Shown here: positions 60,625-64,000 of the stretch, one piece after another
Numbering within the stretch: position 1 is the first letter of the stretch
Layout of the letters: each line of letters opens with the position of its first letter
From: Canibacter sp052085365
GTDB lineage: Bacteria > Actinomycetota > Actinomycetes > Actinomycetales > Microbacteriaceae
Direction: 5' to 3'
NCBI GenBank assembly: GCA_052085365.1
Contig: JBQDFP010000012.1
Span: 1-64,000 of the forward strand
DNA length: 64,000 bases
Made by a program: the position numbers and the translations under genes
The notes under the pieces: model-generated
Seen by the model: the letters and a program-made list of their open reading frames with translations, nothing else
What the model was told of the DNA's origin: nothing
Database searches by the model: none

Positions 60625-61553
60625 GCTGTCGCCTCCGATACATTCGTGCGTTTAGACGGTTTCATTCGACGCGGCTGAAAACCGCGTCCGTAACGCTGTT
60701 CAAGCCGCGACTGAAACATGCTGAGCAGGCTCGTCAGCGCGAGGTACCAAATGCAGGCGACGATAAGCAGTGGAATCGTCTGATAGTTGAGAGCGTAAAT
60801 GATCTGCGCAGAATACAGCAGGTCACTAATCGCGAGCACGCTCACAAGTGACGTGTCTTTCAGCATCGAGATCACGTTATTTCCGGTTGGTGGAATAACG
60901 ACCCGCATCGCCTGTGGCAAAATGACTCGACTCATGAGTTGGCCACTTTTCATGCCGATCGCACGACCTGCGTCTCGTTGGCCATCATCTACCGATTGGA
61001 TACCGCTACGAATGATCTCAGCCATGTACGCACCTTGATTAAGCGAGAGACCCAAAAGCGCAGCAACAAGCGGTGTGATGAGCACGTTCGCTGACCCAAG
61101 TGCAACACTCGGTCCTCCAAAGGGCAGCCCGAGTGAGACCACCGGATATAGCGCCGCAATGTTGTACCAAAAGATCAGCTGCACGAGCAGTGGCGTGCCA
61201 CGGAAGAACCATATGTAGACACCAGCGACCCAAGACAACGTACGGTTCAGGGACAGGCGCATGATGGCAAGTACGATTCCGAGGAGGATTCCGACGATCA
61301 TCGCAATAACGGTAAGCAGCAACGTCAGCCCAACACCGGTGATGATCTGTGGGTGGAACAGGAACTCGAAGACCGTCGACCAGTGGAAACGCTTATTTGT
61401 TGCGATGTCCCAAACTGTGCTGACCACAATAAGCAGTACGAAAGCGCTCCCGAGCAGCGGCAGCCAGCGCGGCCTGGGTTGAATCGTAAGCGAACTGAGT
61501 GTCGACTGCACTTGTGTCGGCGAGTCGCGGTGTGCGTTGAGTTTCGAAGTCAT
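60621..61553 (-). CDS. Polar amino-acid ABC transporter permease
   Basis: A 310-residue permease of the His/Glu/Gln/Arg/opine family with about five to six helices. An N-terminal helix (about 32-50) is followed by the conserved GVGLTLLLTVIAM start and the EAA loop region GAYMAEIIRSGIQSVDDGQRDAGRAIGM (landmark near 190-220). C-terminal tail is basic. It is 15 bases downstream of the binding-protein gene. Confidence 0.92.
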   Translation of the reverse strand: MTSKLNAHRDSPTQVQSTLSSLTIQPRPRWLPLLGSAFVLLIVVSTVWDIATNKRFHWSTVFEFLFHPQIITGVGLTLLLTVIAMIVGILLGIVLAIMRLSLNRTLSWVAGVYIWFFRGTPLLVQLIFWYNIAALYPVVSLGLPFGGPSVALGSANVLITPLVAALLGLSLNQGAYMAEIIRSGIQSVDDGQRDAGRAIGMKSGQLMSRVILPQAMRVVIPPTGNNVISMLKDTSLVSVLAISDLLYSAQIIYALNYQTIPLLIVACIWYLALTSLLSMFQSRLEQRYGRGFQPRRMKPSKRTNVSEATA

Positions 61554-61568
61554 AATGGTGGTCTCGCG

Positions 61569-62480
61569 TTACTGTGCCACGTTAATTCGGGCGTCGGTGA
61601 TCGCTGAACCGTCGACACCATACGATTCAAGAACGTCCTGGTACTCCGGGCTCTCAAGGATCACATCCATCGCTGCTTTGAGCGGATCGAGCAGTCCACT
61701 TTCTTGAGGAACGCCAATGGCCACCGCGTCCACATTGTTTTCACCAACGAGTTCAATTTCAGATGTCTGCAAAGCGGCATAGGCGAGGATCGGACCATCA
61801 GCGTAGACAGCGTCGCTGCGGCCGCTGGTGAGAGAGCTGATCGCTTGTCTGGTGTCTTTGAATTGCTGGATCTCAAGATCTTGCTCCCCAGCAGCTTCGC
61901 ATTCCTTGTTTAGCTCCGGAACGTTCGAGGTCATCTGGTAGGACCCAGTGAGCACCGCAACTTTCTGGCCGCAGAGCTTATCGAAGTCAAGGTCGAGCGG
62001 GTTGCTGTCGAGAACCACGAGCCCACTTCCGACGTTCATGTATTCAACGAAATCGAGCACCTTCATCCGGTCTTCGGTTGGCGTCATCGATGACACGGTC
62101 ATGTCATATCTGCCGGCCTCGAGACCAGGAATGATCGAATCAAAGTTCACCACTTCAATCTGAATATCCAGACCGAGCGCACCTGCCACAAGCCGTGCGA
62201 TGTCCGGGTTGATGCCCGTCATCTGCTTGGTACCCTCACGGTAAAACTGGGTCGGGGGTTCGTTAGTCGGAATGGCAACGTGAAGCTCACCAGTGTCAGC
62301 AATATCGTCGGGCAGCAGCTCGGCTGCGTCAGCGACTTCGTCGAAAGTCGGATCGGTTGTCGCACCTGTAGACGGTGCCGTGTCAGATTCGGCGCTCGAG
62401 CTACAAGCACCGAGGCCGAGCACGAGCGCAGCCGCTGAAACGCAAACAAGTGCGCGAGAAGTTGGTTGAGTAAACATCAT
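61569..62480 (-). CDS. Extracellular solute-binding lipoprotein, family 3
   Basis: A 303-residue type 3 periplasmic-type binding protein. The signal peptide ends in a lipobox-like LGLGAC, then a low-complexity Ser/Thr/Asp linker (to about 60) and the SBP_bac_3 fold beginning ELHVAIPTNEPPTQF; other hallmarks are GINPDIARLVAGALGL, YDMTVSSMTPTEDRMKVLDFV. ATG at 62480 with AAGGA upstream. Probable ligand is a polar or acidic amino acid. Divergent from a PucR-type regulator. Confidence 0.9.
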   Translation of the reverse strand: MMFTQPTSRALVCVSAAALVLGLGACSSSAESDTAPSTGATTDPTFDEVADAAELLPDDIADTGELHVAIPTNEPPTQFYREGTKQMTGINPDIARLVAGALGLDIQIEVVNFDSIIPGLEAGRYDMTVSSMTPTEDRMKVLDFVEYMNVGSGLVVLDSNPLDLDFDKLCGQKVAVLTGSYQMTSNVPELNKECEAAGEQDLEIQQFKDTRQAISSLTSGRSDAVYADGPILAYAALQTSEIELVGENNVDAVAIGVPQESGLLDPLKAAMDVILESPEYQDVLESYGVDGSAITDARINVAQ

Positions 62481-62571
62481 TGTTTTCCTTCTGTCGTGGC
62501 GTGTCCTCCCAGTATCCGGAAGATTGTCACCCTGAGGCATAGAGATTTATCCACCAATTCCATAAGTTCGT

Positions 62572-62577
62572 TAGACT
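62572..62577 (+). promoter_or_regulatory. Probable -10 element of the PucR-type regulator gene
   Basis: TAGACT with 8 bases before the ATG at 62586 and no Shine-Dalgarno sequence. The 105-base divergent gap also holds the ABC operon promoter. Confidence 0.4.
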
Positions 62578-62585
62578 TTTCTCCT

Positions 62586-64000
62586 ATGGATGCAACAAAT
62601 GTTCAGCTTCCAACGGTCGCGCTCGCGCTCGAGGCCCTCGATCTGGAGGTCGTGCCGGCGGCTTCTCCGACGCATACGGAATTTCTCAAACGCACCTTCT
62701 CAGGGGTGCAGTTCTGGGACACGCACCGTCCCTTAGCGAACGCTTCGGGACGAATACTTCTGGTACCCGGAAGTATTGATGAACCGACGCTCATCACGCT
62801 TCGTGACGCGTTACGCAACGGCGCAAGCGCAATCGTCATGTCAGAGGAGTACCTGCCTGACGCGGAGCTGTGGCCAGAAATCGTGCAGGCTTCGCTTCTT
62901 CTGCATCAAACCATGGACTGGGCAGACACTGCTCTTATGCTCCGCGCAATGTGCGCAACGAATTTCGCACATGAGACCGCTGGCTTTCCACGTGGTGACC
63001 TATTCTCACTCGCTCAATCACTTGCTGCGCTCGCTGGCGGTGCGATCAGCATCGTCGACATGAGCGGCCGCGTCGTCGGATACTCTACTCTCCCGGACCA
63101 ACCCATCGACGAGGTACGGCGAAGCACGACACTCGCACTCCAAGAAGCAGAGTCCCCGCGTGTGGATCGGGATCATCTCGCACTCTCTCGTTCAGCGAAA
63201 GCGCTCTGGTTTCCAGCGGGTGAGGCAGGAACCTTTTCGCGTGCAGCGCTTTCGGTGCGCGCACAGAACCAGCAAATCGGCAGTGTCTGGCTGATTGTTC
63301 CTGACGAAACGAGACGCGCTGAGGCCTGTGCACTTCTCGACTCGGTTGCAGGTCTCGTCGCCCACCACCTTGTCGAAGCGCGTGATGCTATGTCGGCAGA
63401 AGCACAACGAAGCTCAGACCTACTACGGACCCTGCTAGAGAACGAGAGCTTTCGGGGCCGTGCAGCGGCAGAAATCGGCCTTCGCGAATCGCAGGCATAT
63501 CGTGCGGTGGCGTTTGCGACAAACGGCGGTAGCCACACCAATCCTGTGTTGCCGTCCCGTCGCCACCTTCACCATGTGTGGCTCACCGCACGCAGTTTCT
63601 TTTCTTGGACGCACGCGGCGATCCTCGGTGACTACATCCTGTGCTTATTCCCGGATCAAAGCGACGATCTCACGAACTCGTTCGTGAGCCGGGTACTCGA
63701 TTCGAGTCGTACTCCTTTCGTTGCCGGTATTGGCCCTCGAGGGGAAAGCGCCTCGGCTGTCGCGCTCTCAATGCGTGAATCGATCGCAATTGCCCGCCTC
63801 CTCACCGAGCCTTCATTGGTTCGATCGGCATCGGCTACCATGCCCGATGTGCAAGAGTTACTCGGTCTGTCACGACTGCTGCAAAGCTTCAACGACACCG
63901 GCACGCTTGACGGCGACGCAGTGAGTCAAGTGCGTGCCTACGACGCACGCAAAGGCACCGAGCTTGCTCTCACGCTTGCGGTGTATCTCGAACACTTTGG
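62586..64000 (+). CDS. PucR/CdaR-type transcriptional regulator, cut by window end
   Basis: At least 471 residues, translated by hand. The N-terminus (about 1-130) is PucR-like, the middle part (about 140-330) is GAF-like and GGDEF-like degenerate as in this family, and the visible C-terminal end carries the PucR helix-turn-helix start YDARKGTELALTLAVYLEHF. Members sense small metabolites and regulate nearby transport and catabolic genes. Divergence from an amino-acid ABC operon suggests it controls that operon. ATG start at 62586. Confidence 0.85.
   Translation, partial: MDATNVQLPTVALALEALDLEVVPAASPTHTEFLKRTFSGVQFWDTHRPLANASGRILLVPGSIDEPTLITLRDALRNGASAIVMSEEYLPDAELWPEIVQASLLLHQTMDWADTALMLRAMCATNFAHETAGFPRGDLFSLAQSLAALAGGAISIVDMSGRVVGYSTLPDQPIDEVRRSTTLALQEAESPRVDRDHLALSRSAKALWFPAGEAGTFSRAALSVRAQNQQIGSVWLIVPDETRRAEACALLDSVAGLVAHHLVEARDAMSAEAQRSSDLLRTLLENESFRGRAAAEIGLRESQAYRAVAFATNGGSHTNPVLPSRRHLHHVWLTARSFFSWTHAAILGDYILCLFPDQSDDLTNSFVSRVLDSSRTPFVAGIGPRGESASAVALSMRESIAIARLLTEPSLVRSASATMPDVQELLGLSRLLQSFNDTGTLDGDAVSQVRAYDARKGTELALTLAVYLEHF

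Noticed and set aside
1..64000. Mobile elements, prophage, CRISPR or RNA genes
   Set aside because: No transposase, integrase, phage structural protein, regular spaced repeats, rRNA or tRNA-like cloverleaf was recognised on either strand.

Overview
The window looks like a chromosomal segment of a mid-GC actinobacterium (GC in the mid-50s by eye, not computed), most likely of the order Micrococcales. Supporting evidence: a mycoredoxin-type glutaredoxin, a PdtaS sensor kinase beside an Rv3235-family gene, a short ArgA-type acetyltransferase next to clpC, the block ppa - tilS - hpt - ftsH - folE - folP/B - folK - DUF3180, an IF-2 with a long Ala/Pro/Gly-rich N-terminus, a FolP2-type DHPS paralogue, and frequent GTG/TTG starts. 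No rRNA, tRNA, insertion sequence, prophage or CRISPR array was seen. Genes are dense and no gene-free gap exceeds about 300 bases; the larger gaps (4193-4460, 7944-8234, 29888-30081, 50786-50988, 56189-56466) show no convincing gene.

Layout. 1-8 kb: threonine dehydratase (cut by the window edge), AI-2E-family permease, phosphate transporter PitA with a small membrane partner, mycoredoxin, phosphofructokinase and a SNF2-family helicase, all on the minus strand except the mycoredoxin. 8.2-11.1 kb: a plus-strand, translationally coupled operon of a ferredoxin-reductase-like flavoprotein, a FolP2-type DHPS paralogue and an Rv2671-type RibD_C/DHFR-like reductase. 11.1-19.5 kb: ribF, two small membrane proteins, truB, divergent mutY, rbfA, infB, ylxR and nusA (translation/transcription block). 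rimP is not present upstream of nusA; its expected place is taken by a minus-strand type VII-secretion-like cluster (19.6-26.4 kb) of a WXG100-like protein, an EssC-like ATPase, a small helical protein and a DUF1023-type hydrolase. 26.5-38 kb: proS, pdtaS, an Rv3235-family gene, an exported protein, argA, clpC, cardiolipin synthase with a 58-residue membrane protein, lysS and a DUF2520 dehydrogenase-like gene. 38.6-49.4 kb: two PH-domain membrane proteins, the folate cluster, ftsH, hpt, tilS and divergent ppa. 49.4-64 kb: M23 peptidase, AEC transporter, thiol peroxidase, NAD(P)-binding protein, M20 peptidase, a decayed MHS-family transporter, a VOC protein, an FAD oxidoreductase, an FMN-dependent hydroxy-acid oxidase, a polar amino-acid ABC transporter and a divergent PucR-type regulator cut by the window end.

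Two themes stand out. First, the window holds both a complete canonical tetrahydropterin/folate pathway segment (FolE, FolP-FolB fusion, FolK) and a separate operon joining DHPS-like and DHFR-like paralogues to a flavin reductase. Second, fourteen genes that are not coupled to an upstream gene carry a TAnnnT hexamer ending only 6-8 bases before the start codon, mostly with no usable Shine-Dalgarno sequence, which points to widespread leaderless transcription, including back-to-back leaderless promoters in the 33-base truB/mutY gap and the 43-base VOC/small-protein gap. The best candidate for an under-described system is the compact type VII-like locus between proS and nusA.
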